A stretch of 64,000 nt of DNA from Gonocerus acuteangulatus (GCA_946811695.1 OX328123.1:44201871-44265870), one strand, 5' to 3'. Numbered from the stretch's first letter, positions 1 through 12,751 are shown. Notes: a model not told the origin generated them from the sequence alone. Translations and numbers: made by a program.

Positions 1-339
1 AAAGTAAATAATATTGCAAGTATAACTTTAAGAACGTAGGCTCCGATGGAAGTGACATAGAAAAAGCCAATGACCTCAAAGTAATATATTTTTTATTTGA
101 TAATTGAAAGCTTTAACTATTTTTTTCAAAATAAGATGAGAGAAAGAGAAGTAATCTACAACCCCTGAGAAAAATGTAATTTCTTGAACAAATTCATTTT
201 TTCTTGGATCAAGGAATATTCTACTAGGTCTCTAAAACGAGGACATTAAACTAGAAACCCTATGTCACAACGAATAAAAAATGCAGATATTATTTCTCGA
301 AGTTAATGCATGACGAATAAATTTAATTTATATTATAAT
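1..339. other. AT-rich DNA, no gene seen
   Basis: No coding potential, RNA gene or recognisable repeat was seen before the MITE that follows. The sequence is AT-rich with short A/T runs. Confidence 0.5.
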
Positions 340-593
340 ATCGTCGATACAAAAGCAAACTAACGAAAATGAAAATCACCACTTTTCAGAGTGGAAAAGT
401 ATTTATTCATAACTTTTTTTTGGACAGTCAAATATTCGGCAGATTTGACCTTTTGATAGTGAAATACTTTCCCTTTAATAGAGTGAAGTCAGATTGAAGA
501 ATTTACCGTAAATAAGTCCAGCAGAAATGATTAAAGATGGACAATGAAAGATGCATTTTTTTATATTCGTTAGTTTGCATTTGTATCGACGAT
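340..593. mobile_element. MITE with ~34-bp terminal inverted repeats
   Basis: The two ends are near-perfect inverted repeats: the left end begins ATCGTCGATACAAAAGCAAA and the right end, read on the minus strand, begins ATCGTCGATACAAATGCAAA; both continue CTAACGAA. The 5 bp on both flanks are ATAAT (335-339 and 594-598), a plausible target-site duplication. The 254-bp interior has no open frame, so this is a non-autonomous DNA transposon. The superfamily cannot be told from the termini alone. Confidence 0.7.
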
Positions 594-1296
594 ATAATAA
601 CCATCTGTTTATTTGTTAATAAATAGTAGCTACCAGCGCTTAAAGAGATTACACTAAGTATAAATGGAGGTAAAAATGCGTAAGAGGCAATTTTAAACTA
701 TTGAACAATGACATCGGACAAGTAATTAAAAGCAGCCAAAACTGTACACTGATTTGCCTTTGTCATATTGGTTGGAGTGTAATTAGGGAAGAAACAGTGT
801 AAGCTTTATTATAACGAGACCCAGTGTCGACTCGTCTAACAAATTTTGTATTTTATTGTTATGAAATCTCTCACCGACTTCTACTACTTTTCCTCTTTGA
901 GAAGTGTAACATTTGCCTAGATTGTTTCGCTGGCTCACTTTTTGTAGTTTCCTACATCAGCTCGTTTTTCTCCCGAATACGGTTGTTTTAAACACCAAGA
1001 TGTTGAATTAACAGAAAACGATAACTACACGTAGAACACTTCGTCACCGTATAAGTAATTGAATGCAGTTGTCCTCACTGAAACATACAAATAAACTTTG
1101 CTTATTCGACATGTGCCGTTGTTTCCTTGAACGATGCTTCACTAAACTGTTGTAAGACGTAATTAATACGTAAACATGCCGTTTTACGAGATACGTAGAA
1201 ATCCACATATTTACAAGTCGTAAACGACCAAGGCTGTGAGCTAGTGACTCCTTTTCACTATGCATGCTCATTTAGGCCAATTTTACACTTATTGCC
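594..1296. other. AT-rich DNA, no gene seen
   Basis: No domain, RNA or repeat was recognised. A short minus-strand open frame (1044-1271) has no recognisable features and is not called as a gene. Confidence 0.45.
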
Positions 1297-1622
1297 TGTG
1301 ACCGTTACTAACTGTCTACAACTCATTAATAAAACCTATATGGACATACGGAATAGAAATCTGGGGGACAGCCAAGCATTCAAACATCCACCGAATCCAA
1401 ATATTTCAATCTAAAGTCCAACGTACCATTGTTAATGCTCCTTATTATGTTACAAATCGCACCCTCCATAATGACCTAAATATCCCTTTTGTCCAAGATA
1501 TAATCCCTTCCCGCTTCTCATCTTTCCATAGTAAATTAATCAATCATCCTAATTCTATAGCCCAATCCTTATCCAGCATCAATCATCCTTCCTCTCCACC
1601 AAGACGTCTTAATAGAAAGTAG
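1297..1622 (+). pseudogene. Jockey-like LINE, C-terminal RT fragment
   Basis: The plus strand encodes the last ~105 residues of a jockey-clade LINE polyprotein. The hallmark KPIWTYGIEIWGTA is followed by a segment like FQSKVQRTIVNAPYYVTN and then RTLHNDLNIP, ending at a TAG at 1619-1621. This region follows the RT thumb in jockey-type elements. Upstream RT motifs are absent, so the copy is 5'-truncated, as LINE insertions usually are. The tail from the stop to about 1.9 kb is probably its 3' UTR. Family assignment is from recognised motifs; the clade is inferred. Confidence 0.75.
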
Positions 1623-2572
1623 CCCCGGGATCTACTAAGGTAGTGCAGTGTCGTCGAGTGAAAAATCAGAGAAATTATAATAATTGAGAGTGATATCGAT
1701 GGATATTTTCTCTCCTCATGTTTTCAATATCCACGTCTCACTCTCCTCCAATCCTCCCTGCTAGTCGCAGGGTGTGGTTGGATAGCGTAAGGTATCTCCA
1801 GGTCATCCTAGAATCCTTCCTAACAAGGAAGGTATTCGGCTGACAACTGGGGACATCTGAGGCGTGGACAAGTAACTAATATCAAATTGCAAAATACAAT
1901 TGAATTGTAGATTGACCATCGAGTAGCCTTTGATTTCTAGAACGACATTAGTTTTTCTAATTTTTTTTAAGTATCTTTTTATAAGTCCCGAAGTGAAACC
2001 TTACATAGGCTTTATACTAAATATAATATACATAAATTAATTAATATATCGTGTTCTCCTGTGAAATGCAGATATATACCTGGGATTGTTATATCTCTCC
2101 CTACAAAGGATGAGCCTCATCAAGATGTAAATCCAGGTAATTAGGATTTACATAAATCCTTTCCTTCAACGTCACAAGTAACACGACTCTAAATTCAATC
2201 TTCATTATAAGGCGAGTACCGGTAGCACGGAGGAATGTTAAGCTGTCTTATTAAATTCAAGAGGCGTCATTAAAGGAATTTCGGGAATAAAGTAATTAAT
2301 TACTTAGGAGTGTATCAAATTATATTCTCTAACGCCTCTGCATTTAGGACAGCAAACTAAGTCGTCATAAAATCACATTTTCGCGTAATTAATATTCAGA
2401 AAGAATTAAATTGTTTTTCTAAGGCAAAGCACATATTATTTTTTTTTTTAATTTATTTACAGGCTTCGCGTCTACCATGATGTGCTCTAAAACTGATCGT
2501 GAAATAAATATTTCATTTACATAATTTTCACTTCTTACACGGTAACATTGTCTTGGATTTAAGATTTGATGA

Positions 2573-2574
<2 letters not shown>
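1623..2574. other. Probable LINE 3' UTR, then unrecognised AT-rich DNA
   Basis: Up to about 1.9 kb the sequence is less AT-rich and probably belongs to the 3' UTR of the preceding LINE fragment. No gene was seen from there to the CA repeat. Confidence 0.4.
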
Positions 2575-2645
<71 letters not shown>

Positions 2646-2646
2646 A
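2575..2646. repeat. (CA)n microsatellite
   Basis: About 35 CA dinucleotides with slight interruption at the right end. Open frames crossing it on both strands (poly Thr-His, poly Cys-Val) are artefacts of the repeat. Confidence 0.95.
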
Positions 2647-2736
2647 TGTATATACGTAGAACCAGTGAGATTAATCCAATATCACTGAGTTTTAAAAAAT
2701 GTACTATTAAGCATTTCCAAAAAATAATAATAATAA

Positions 2737-5700
2737 TCTCGCCGGTGCCTCCACTAGGCAGGGAGCGACTGAAACGCGCAGTTGCTTGGGGCTTTACGAA
2801 CCCCCCTTCCCGAGTACAGTACACCGCACACATAACACACACAGTACACTAAACACTTACATAAGGTCACCTACAGTACACACCCCAGGGTTACCTTCCC
2901 TGGGTGCTATACCTGGCAGTAGGTATAAAATGCACAACCCATTAACAATGGTGAAAAGGAAAGAAAAAGCCTCGGACGAATCTGGAGTGAGGGCTGCTCC
3001 GGAGGGAATTGATTGTCAGCCCTCGACATCGGCAGGCAGTGCGAGCGGTGCTCCGATGCCGTATCGGCCCGTAAGACCAAGGCCAACGAAAATGGTTATG
3101 TTGAGCACTCAATCAGGTTCTGACTTGAGCTTGGAGGAGAGTGATTCTTCTCCCGCTCCTGTCAGACAAAGGCCAAGATCTACGCAGAAACGCATGAAAT
3201 GGACAAAAAAACATGCATATTGCAGTCATGCGAGCGTACTATCTGGCCACAAAATGCGAACATGAAAAGACGGGTTATACAAGGCGAATCGAACAGTACT
3301 GGAAGGAATTATATCCTGATATACATTTGACTTCTCAAAACCTTGCAGATCGAGTAAGACGTATTTTACGTACAGGTAAGATTCTGGAGGGTTTTGAGTT
3401 GGAAAAGATAAAGAATAAAGTCCGACAAAGCTCAGATGCAGGCAGCGGCCAAATATTAAATAAGAATGAGAGCCCTGTGAATGAAGTCGATCAAGTTGAT
3501 GATACCGAGGCTGAAATTTTAGTGAGTGATGAAAATCTAAAGGATGATGATCAGGAACTTATTGCCACTCTTGAAGACCAATTCATTACGGAACATCTTT
3601 GGTATGCAGGCATTCCGTTCGACCACAGGCCAAGTGTCCCTCGCATCACTTACAGTAAAAAGGCTTTTAAAGCAGTAATAGCGATGAATAAAGTCCTAGA
3701 AGCGCACGTTGGATCAGTCAATGATATAGACAACGTACGCGATTTAACATACTCAGGAGCAAGAGCAGTTTGTTACTACTTAGACTGCGGGCGGGATAAA
3801 GAAGTTACTGCCGATGGAACGAAATCAAAATCAGATAAATCCCCACCTTGGAGGAAAATATTGGAAAAGGAAATTTCTGAACTTCGCTGCAGAATTGAAC
3901 CAACTATGTGCGATGTCCGCAGTAGGCTAGTAACAAACTAAAAGCTAAAATTGATGAAATTATTGTGCTTCACATAGGACTGATTGATGAGGAACGCTTG
4001 ATTGAATCATTATCTACGTATTTAGACAAGCAAAAACAGAAACTGGCTGTTTACGCAAACAGAATACGTAGGTACAATGAAGCATTCCTCAGAAGGAAGC
4101 AAAATTTTCTTTTTAGGGCTCGAGAAAGGGACTTTTACCGCATCTTAATTAAAAGCAATAAAGACAAGGTAAGTGATGTAAATATTGAAATGGACAAGAT
4201 GGTAGGCTATTGGGCGGACGTATGGGAAGTGCCCGTGTCCCATAGCAAAAATGTGGATTGGATGTCAAAAGTGCGAGAGCAAATAAAGAATGTTCCGCAA
4301 ATGGAAAACAGCCAAATTCTTGTAGAAGACGTGACACAAGCAATTAAGAAAATGCACCACTGGAAAGCTCCTGGGCGCGATGGCTTACAAAATTATTGGT
4401 TGAAGTATTTCACCAGCCTTCATGGAGCATTAGCACAGTGCTATCAAGACATTCTTGTAGGTCATATGCCAATTCCAGAAGATTTCGCTGAGGGAATCAC
4501 TTATATGATTCCAAAGAAAATAAATGAGAACCTAGACCCAAAAGACTACAGACCAATAACATGCCTAAATGGTCTCTATAAACTCTTTACATCCATTATT
4601 GCATCAAAAATTCGAGATCATTTGAATCAATATGAGTTACTAGCCCCAGAGCAGCTTGGCTGTAAACGTGGCTCTAAGGGATGTAAAGAGTTGTTAGTTT
4701 TAGATACATTTATCGCATCTCAGGTCTCGGCGAAACAGCGAAATCTCTCGATGGCATGGATAGACAACAAGAAGGCATTTGATTCAGTTCCTCACTCCTG
4801 GTTGGCCGAAGCATTAAATATCTACAAGATTGCTGAAAACGTAACGGATCTGCTGTCACGTATGATGGCTACGTGGAAAACAAAGCTTAGCTTTAGAAAG
4901 GGCACAAATAGGATTGAAAGTGAACCAATTAAGATACAACGACGAATATATCAAGGCGATAGCCTTAGTCCTTTATCGTTTTGTTTGTCCCTCAATCCAA
5001 TGAGCAAGTTACTTCGTGACAGTGGATTTGGTTACCAGCTAACTGCAAATAATCCCGACACCAGGATAAGCCACAGTCTATTTATGGATGACCTTAAGTT
5101 GTGCGTAAAGAATCCTTTCCAGCTACAAAGCATGACGGATATTGTTCAAGATTTTAGTAACACCATCGGCATGACGTTTGGTATTGACAAGTGTGCCGTA
5201 CTGCATGTTTCAAAAGGGCAATCTGTTTTGACCAATAACATTGCGTTAGCTGATGGTGATACTATCCGTGAACTCGAGGAAGATGAGTCGTACAGGTATC
5301 TTGGCGTACAACAACATCTGAAAATAGCCAAAAGAGAAGTCAAAGAGGAACTGAAGGCTGTGCTTCTTAAACGCTTGCGTCTGATTTTAAAAAGCTATCT
5401 ACATGGCAGACAGAAAATAAAGGCAATTAATACATGGGCAATATCATCCCTGATTTACAGCTTCGGAGTCATTAAATGGTCGGATACATCGTTACAAGAA
5501 CTGGATCGTCTCATACGAACAGAGATGACTAAGGCACGTATGCACCACCCCATATCGTCAATTGAAAGGCTGTATTTAACCAGGAATAAAGGAGGACGAG
5601 GTCTCGCAAATATTCAAGACTTATGTCGCTCCCAGGAAATTAACCTGAGGAGCAACATAATGGCAAGCGAGAATCGTCTATTTAAGGAAATGGTCAAACT

Positions 5701-6620
5701 GGACGAAAATTATACAGCCTTAAAATTGAAAACAAGCAACTGGCGGGAAATTACGACAGAATCGGATCACCTTGGCACGTGGCTAAAGAAAGCATTACAG
5801 GGGCGATACCATAGTCGGTTATTTGATCCGGAGGTGGTGCTCTCATGGTCGGTAGCGTGGTTGACTTCTGGAAGGCTATTCCCGGAAACAGAGGAGTTTG
5901 TAATAGCCATCCAGGATCAAGTAATAGCAACAAAATCCTATCGACGTCACGTTTTGAAGGATGTAAACATCTCTGACAAATGTAGACTTCGTAACAAAAC
6001 GTATGAGTCGATCCAGCACATTACGGGGGGCTGTGAGATTCTTGCGGGATCCGATTATCTTCAGCGGCATAATAACGTGGCCAAAATATATCATCAAGCA
6101 CTCGCAGAAAAATATGGTATGTTGGATGGTGTGGTCCTTTATTACCGCTACGTCCCAAACAGACTTTTGGAGAAAGGTACAATTAAAATGTATTGGGACG
6201 AAACAATGTTAACGGACCGTACTGTCCATCACAATGAACCGACATTCTTATCATTGACAAGGGAAGTAAGACAGCCGATATTATTGATTTCGCAATCCCC
6301 AATGATGAGAATGTCCGGAAATCATATGCCGAGAAACTGCGCAAGTATCAGGAGTTGGCCATAGAGCTGAAAGACTTGTATAAGTTGGATTCCGCAAGGA
6401 TTACAGCCGTCATAATCTCGACCAACGGACACATTCCAAAGACGACGATTGCCGATTTGAAACTGCCGGAGGATGTAATTAAAAATGCCCAACAAGCCAG
6501 AACGGTTCGGAAATTTTTGAATGAACGCCCGTAAAAAAAAAAAAAACAAAAAACAATTCATTCGGCTGGCAACAGCCCCCGAAAGAATTTATCCCAGGTA
6601 ACTGAGGAGAAAACCCCCAA
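2737..6620 (+). mobile_element. R4/Dong-type non-LTR retrotransposon inserted in TAA repeats
   Basis: An almost full-length, ~3.9-kb non-LTR retrotransposon. The left edge follows (TAA)4 at 2725-2736 and the right edge runs into (TAA)3 at 6621-6629. Dong, the R4-clade element of silkworm, is known for insertion into TAA repeats, so the position fits the family. The coding part has an N-terminal DNA-binding-like region, a central RT and the 3' end of a restriction-like endonuclease region, but is broken by three frame changes. The 5' UTR is about 210 bp; the 3' UTR is about 85 bp and starts with an A-rich run. There is no long poly(A) tail. Confidence 0.85.
2948..6534 (+). pseudogene. R4/Dong polyprotein (RT + endonuclease), frameshifted
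   Basis: Single-ORF polyprotein of the R4 clade, starting at the ATG at 2948. The N-terminal region (to ~3.9 kb) is basic and Ser/Pro-rich, followed by a helical, Myb-like stretch (TGYTRRIEQYWKELYP). The RT lies at about 4.3-5.3 kb: DYRPITCLNGLYKLF, PEQLGCKRGSKGCKELLVLD, MAWIDNKKAFDSVPHSWL, QGDSLSPLSFCLSLNPMS and the active-site box FMDD, all typical of R4/Dong. Near 5.98-6.05 kb there is a Cys/His cluster (CRLRNKTYESIQHITGGC), then an endonuclease-like tail ending at the stop at 6532-6534. Frame changes occur between 3213 and 3265, near 3940 (a stop interrupts) and near 6240. The copy therefore cannot make the full protein, though the central 799-codon frame is still open. Confidence 0.85.
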
Positions 6621-6803
6621 TAATAATAACTTTTAAAAACTTTAAATTTTGGTGGAACTGGTTATCTCTGACCCCAATTCCGTAACTACAGAATAGAACA
6701 CAATCTTCCTCTTCTTCCTTTCATTGACCCTCCATTCCATAAGTTCGACCAAAAGGGGGAGGGGAGAGAGGGGAGGGGGAGAATAGGTGGAGGGGAGAGG
6801 GGG

Positions 6804-6804
<1 letters not shown>

Positions 6805-6863
<59 letters not shown>

Positions 6864-6870
6864 AAGAGAG
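6805..6870. repeat. (GA)n microsatellite
   Basis: A GA run of about 55 bp with imperfect AAAG units at the right, inside a purine-rich stretch that starts near 6750. It generates spurious Arg/Glu and Ser/Leu open frames on the two strands. Confidence 0.95.
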
Positions 6871-7477
6871 GGGCCTATTTCCTCTAGGAATAGGCCAAAT
6901 AGCCCAAGAACTAACCTCCCTAGAGACCCCCCCCCGAGTAGACAATCGCCACTTTACTCATCCCCACTCAGACACCACCCCGTCCTCGGAAGGACTGCGA
7001 CCCAAACCACTCTCTCTGAAGACAGTCACCACTCTGCACGTCCCTGTCAACTATCCTATATTGCCATGCCTTTTAGAAGAAAAACGATAGCATTTTAGAT
7101 GCCTTTCCAGGAGTGTCTACTCTAACCTAACTAAAACTCTCAGTTGGGCCACAAAAGAAGAACGTCACTTTTATAACTAAAGCTGAGCAGCATTTTCTTC
7201 AGGCTGCTTTGTGCTTTTTATAGCCCAGCAAAATATATGTATATATATGATTGAAGCTTTTTCCATAAATTTTTGTACCGAAGCACACTATATCATTCCT
7301 ACGTAAATATATGTTTTAGTGTTTTTGATCAGGAAATAATGTTGGAGTTACGATGCAAGAAAATGGGTATTTTGTTTTTCTTTCTTTTTTTTTTTTTTTA
7401 GAATATACATATCTTTCTCAGTAAGTTTCAACGCAATATTGTTCGTTTGATTTAGTAGTTTTATTTTAAAGGAACAA
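6871..7477. other. No gene seen
   Basis: Relatively C-rich to ~7.08 kb, then AT-rich. No recognised element or gene. Confidence 0.4.
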
Positions 7478-7657
7478 AAATAGCAAGCCCGATTCTCTTA
7501 AGTGGAATATCAGCATCTTTAGAAATAGCAAGCCCGATTCTCTTAAGTGGAATATCAGCATCTTTAGAAATAGCAAGCCCGATTCTCTTAAGTGGAATAT
7601 CAGCATCTTTAAAAATAGCAAGCCCGATTCTCTTAAGTGGAATATCAGCATCTTTAG
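7478..7657. repeat. 45-bp tandem repeat, four copies
   Basis: Four head-to-tail units of exactly 45 bp, each starting AAATAGCAAGCCCGATTCTC and ending CAGCATCTTTAG, nearly identical (one A/G difference in the third junction). Since 45 is a multiple of three, the minus strand stays open across all units as a 15-residue repeat (FLKMLIFHLRESGLL). Near identity suggests recent expansion. The open frame has no recognisable homology and is taken as a by-product. Confidence 0.95.
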
Positions 7658-9079
7658 AAATATGCTAGCTATGAAAACAAATTCTTTTGAAATTATATCT
7701 GTATACATTTTTGTATAGATTACTTTTGCAAGAGTTCGTTATCCACTTTTGAAGAAGAGACTTTTATACGCCAAAGTTTACTGAATTATTCCAGATATAA
7801 ATATCATGAAGAAACATTAGCTGAATAAATAGATAAGTATAAAAAGTACTTTTATGCATTAGAATGAATTTATGTGCAAGAAACTTCGGGAGGAGATTGT
7901 AATAAATAAATTATTCTTGGAGGTTTGTGTAGAAGATTTGTTTGAGTTCTCTTGAAATTACTGGATTGTATATTATGTTTTTATGGATAGGGAAAACGAG
8001 GAAAAAAACTAAACGTAAAATCCAATTTTATTATTTCATGTTTCGCAATATAATATTTTATAGACAATGCCAGTTTCTGGAATAAATCCTTTCCCGCATA
8101 AAGAAACCAATCAGGTACAAGTCTAAAGAAAATTGAATCTATTATATTCTTTATGAATTAAAAGGAATTGAAAAAATGATTTAAATTTTACATTTAAAAA
8201 ACCTCCGCGCGAAAATAGAATAAGCTTCGGAAACTTTTATTCGTAGAATAATGAGAAGTCCTAGCTAAAATGTTTTAAAACTCTATTTAACTGTTTACTA
8301 ACCATTGTTCCTATTTGAGATCATTGATTACAAAATGTTTAAAAACCTTTCCATTTTACTAAATATTATGCCAATTTAATTAGCATAAAATAAAGCATTA
8401 AATAATTTAAAAATATTTTTTCTTACCTGGAAATGTGACCTAAATTTATGAAATTTCTGCTTTTTTAAAATGTGGTTCGCTATACCCTTGATATCGCGAT
8501 ATGACGTAAACAATGGTAAGAAAGTCTAAACATTGTTTTTATACCATTAGAAATCTATATTTAACGAGTTGATATTATAGTCGTTGTAATAAGTAAATAC
8601 CCTAAATTGTCCCATGTTCCCATTTGAGTTCTGTTCGACTAATATGTTTCGAGATCAGGGGATGTACAGGGAATCTATCAACATTTCCCCAATTTCTTCC
8701 TATTCGAATAGTATCTACCCTTTTCATTTTCAACTAACATTCTTCTATTTCTAGTCGTTTACGTATGTTCGTTCATCCATAAAATCGTAAATCGTAAATC
8801 GTAAATCCAATTGGGAACATCAAAAAAAAAACATACAAGTCAACATTTTTATTAAAATATGATAAATTAAATATGTCAATATACAAATATGAAAGCTGAT
8901 AATAATAAGACAACTTAAAAAGTTCAATCGGAACTGGTTGCGGTCTGTAAACGGTTAATATATCTATCATCTTAAGAGCAATAATGAACTAAACGAGCGT
9001 TTATCATTAAAACTATGCCGTAAACTAAAATATATCAAAAACATGCACGTCCTCCCCAAAAACGGTGCAATTAAATAAT
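7658..9079. other. AT-rich DNA, no gene seen
   Basis: No recognisable coding region or transposon. A tiny triplication of CGTAAAT lies near 8.79 kb. Confidence 0.45.
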
Positions 9080-9160
9080 AATAATAATAAGGTTGGAACT
9101 ATACCCCAGTAAAGATATTCTCCAGTAATCTGAGAGACACCACCCCCATAATGATAATAA
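9080..9160 (+). mobile_element. 5'-truncated R4/Dong-like 3' tail in TAA repeats
   Basis: A short stretch flanked by (TAA)n at 9074-9091 and an imperfect TAA/TGA repeat at 9150-9160. It ends with a motif like the 3' end of the R4 element at 6590-6620: both read, with small gaps, CCAG-GTAA-CTGAG-GA ... ACCCCC followed by the TAA-type repeat. This looks like a severely truncated insertion of a related element into the same kind of target. It is short, so the call rests on the shared 3' end and flanking repeats. Confidence 0.55.
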
Positions 9161-9519
9161 CGAAACAATAAACATTTCAGAAAGTTGGTCATTGAGCAAA
9201 TACTATATGTATAAAGCCCACTTTATATTTCAAAGTATTCCTTTTGCTCGATTCTACATTTGCTTACTTATGAACAACGAGAAATATTATGCGTTTTCAC
9301 AAAGTGTAATTTCATTTTAAATTATATTTGTAATAGTAATAGATAGTTACAATAATAATAATAACTTCTTTTTATCCAGTAGTTCAATTTTATTGCAAAT
9401 TATTTTTTTATTACTCAATGTTTCTCTTTTTTATATTCATTTCCTCACCCCTGTCATTATTGAATTTGTAAGGCGATAGCTTTAACCGTTTTCGAGAAAA
9501 TTGGAAAAATATTTGTTCA

Positions 9520-9790
9520 ATAACGTTTTTGGTTTGGTTACTTGGAATCATGGGATTCAGTTGAAACATTTTCTGCATGTTCGAATTTCATCAAATCTAA
9601 TATGTTGAAATTTTGGTTACGTTTGGAGTTAAGGAAGGGTTAGAATAAAATATTTTATTAACTGACATGAAAAAGTTTGATTTGAACTTTGTATGCTTTC
9701 CTTAATATCTCAAAAACGGTTGAGAATCTTGGTAAGCGAAAGGTTACCACTCGAAACGGAGCTTCTGAGGGACTTCGGGATTTATTTTGT
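9520..9790 (+). repeat. Dispersed repeat, copy 1 (second copy at 37315-37545)
   Basis: This segment aligns by eye over ~230 bp with 37315-37545 in the same orientation. Shared landmarks, in order, are GATTCAGTTGAAAC, ATCTAAT, TTTTGGTT-CGTTT, AATAAAATATTT-ATTAACTG and ATATCTC-AAA-CGGTT. No coding frame is shared. The family is old (many differences) and of unknown class. Confidence 0.6.
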
Positions 9791-9835
9791 TTGTTTAAAT
9801 TTGGGAAATGAAATACAGTCCCCAATTATTACAGC

Positions 9836-10160
9836 GCTACATTTCATCGCGGTTTATACTGCTACATCACATCACGTTTAATAACGCTGCATCTCACCGC
9901 GTTTTATAGTGCTGTATATCATTGCGGTTTATAGCGCTACACCTCCTCACGTTTTATAGCGCTACATCACATCACGGTTTATAGTGTTGCATATCACCGC
10001 GGTTTATAGCGGTATATATCATCACGGTTTATAGCGATAAAAATCATCACGGTTTATAGTAGTACATCTCACCACGTTTTATAGCACTACGCCCCCTCAC
10101 GTTTTATAGCACGACATCACATTACGTTTTACAGTGCTGCGTCTCATCGCGGTTTATAGC
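9836..10160. repeat. 25-bp minisatellite, 13 units
   Basis: Thirteen consecutive 25-bp units with consensus close to GCTACATCTCATCACGGTTT followed by ATAGC. Unit length is strictly 25 bp across the array, while substitutions are common, particularly CG to TG/CA. No protein reading is conserved. Confidence 0.9.
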
Positions 10161-10251
10161 GCTGCAACTGACAACATGCCACAGATGATAGAATGATGTA
10201 TGTTGTATACCTTATATGTCAAAAGTGACAAACATAGACAGCTGAATTTCA

Positions 10252-11520
<1,269 letters not shown>

Positions 11521-12575
11521 AAAGTCCGTCACGCAGGAGCTGCTTAACTAAGCACTTTCCTCAGAATTTGGGTAGTGTAGACTGCTTTCCAGAACAATTT
11601 GCTTAAAATATCCTACATAAATAAAATAAAACATGAATAGTTCTCTTTTAAATTTGTAATGAGTAACTGATCAATTATTAATTTGCTTCCAGAGTTATGT
11701 TTACACAAGGTACCTATTACACTACGTAATAAATACAAAAAACCTCATATTGTCGTATTTTGATCTAACGCAGGAACAGGATACAGTCACTCTAGTGGTA
11801 GAAAGCGCTCCTTGCGGCGGCTTTGTGAACCTACGTCTGGCGGGCTTTTCTATTGAAATATATTACAAATTAAACCCCCGCTTTCCGATTGACCGATTCA
11901 GCTCATTTTTACAACACTTCTTTCTCATGAGTTACCCACGACGTATACCGCGTTTCGTTACAATACAGCAGAAATTACGACCGGTATAAGTATATTAGGA
12001 ATTTCGGTCCGGAGTAAACCCCCCCCCTTCTAATGAACCGATTTAGTTTATTTTTACAACACATATTTACCTGTAGATTACCACTACGAATACCGAGTTT
12101 CGTCGAAATATACCAAAAATCACGGCTGGTAGTGGCGAATTGGTATTGTGGGTCCGGAGTATACCCCCCCCCCCTCCTAATGAACCGATTTAGTTTATTT
12201 TTACAACACATATTTACCTGTGGATTACCACTACGAATACCGAGTTTCGTCTAAATATACCAAAAATCACGGCTGGTAGTGGCAAATTGGTATTGTGGGT
12301 CAGGAGTAAACCCCCCCTTCTAATGAACCGATTTAGTTCATTTTTATATCTCACTTTTCTCTATATATTACCACTACGAATACCAAGTTTCGTTGAAATA
12401 TAACAAATATTACGGCTGACATAGTCAAATTAGTGTTTTGGGTTCAGGGTAAACCCCCCCTTCCGGTGGACCGACTTTGGTGGTTAACGAACTCGTTCAA
12501 TCGTTTGCTAATTGAATGCTATATACCAAGTTTCGTGGCGAAAAAACAAAAACTCTGGCCGCTATCGTGTTAACA

Positions 12576-12614
<39 letters not shown>

Positions 12615-12735
12615 TTTAACGGGGGTCATTTTCGGTGTCTACTAGGTAGGATCGATAAAGATTTGAAGAAATTTTTCAAAAATTCCGTCATGAGTCCAAC
12701 CTCAATAGCTACTTTCCTTCGGAGGAAAGTGCTAA
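11521..12735 (+). mobile_element. Helitron-like non-autonomous element, copy 1
   Basis: Begins with a unique module (GTCACGCAGGAGCTGCTTAA...), continues through ~145-bp tandem repeats and a (TA)n run (12579-12612), and ends with a perfect hairpin at 12711-12730 (ACTTTCC / GGAAAGT arms) followed by GCTAA. A 3' hairpin followed by CTRR is a hallmark of Helitrons, and a 5' module plus internal tandem repeats plus microsatellite resembles Helentron-derived non-autonomous elements. Related copies start at 13279, 17278 and 20797; the last carries a Helitron helicase remnant, which supports the class. Exact ends are uncertain. Confidence 0.55.
11862..12440. repeat. ~145-bp tandem repeats inside the Helitron-like element
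   Basis: Four consecutive units (boundaries near 12006, 12151 and 12298; lengths 143-147 bp). Each has a C-run, then AATGAACCGATTTAGTT, TTTTTACAACAC, ACTACGAATACCGAGTTTCG and a variant of AAATCACGGCTGGTAGTGGC. The central two are nearly identical; the outer two are diverged. A related segment occurs at 14121-14180 and parts at 17396-17480. Confidence 0.85.
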
Positions 12736-12751
12736 AACGAAAGAAACAAAG

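Noticed and set aside
2419..2852. Overlapping open frames on both strands across the CA repeat
   Set aside because: They are poly(Cys-Val) or poly(Thr-His) readings created by the microsatellite.
6721..7098. Arg/Glu-rich and Ser/Leu-rich frames
   Set aside because: Produced by the GA repeat; no conserved flanks.
7466..7708. 80-codon minus-strand frame with four identical 15-residue units
   Set aside because: Explained by the 45-bp tandem repeat; no start context, domain or splice signal.
9836..10160. Possible CRISPR-like array
   Set aside because: Units are contiguous 25-bp repeats without unique spacers, and the DNA is animal.
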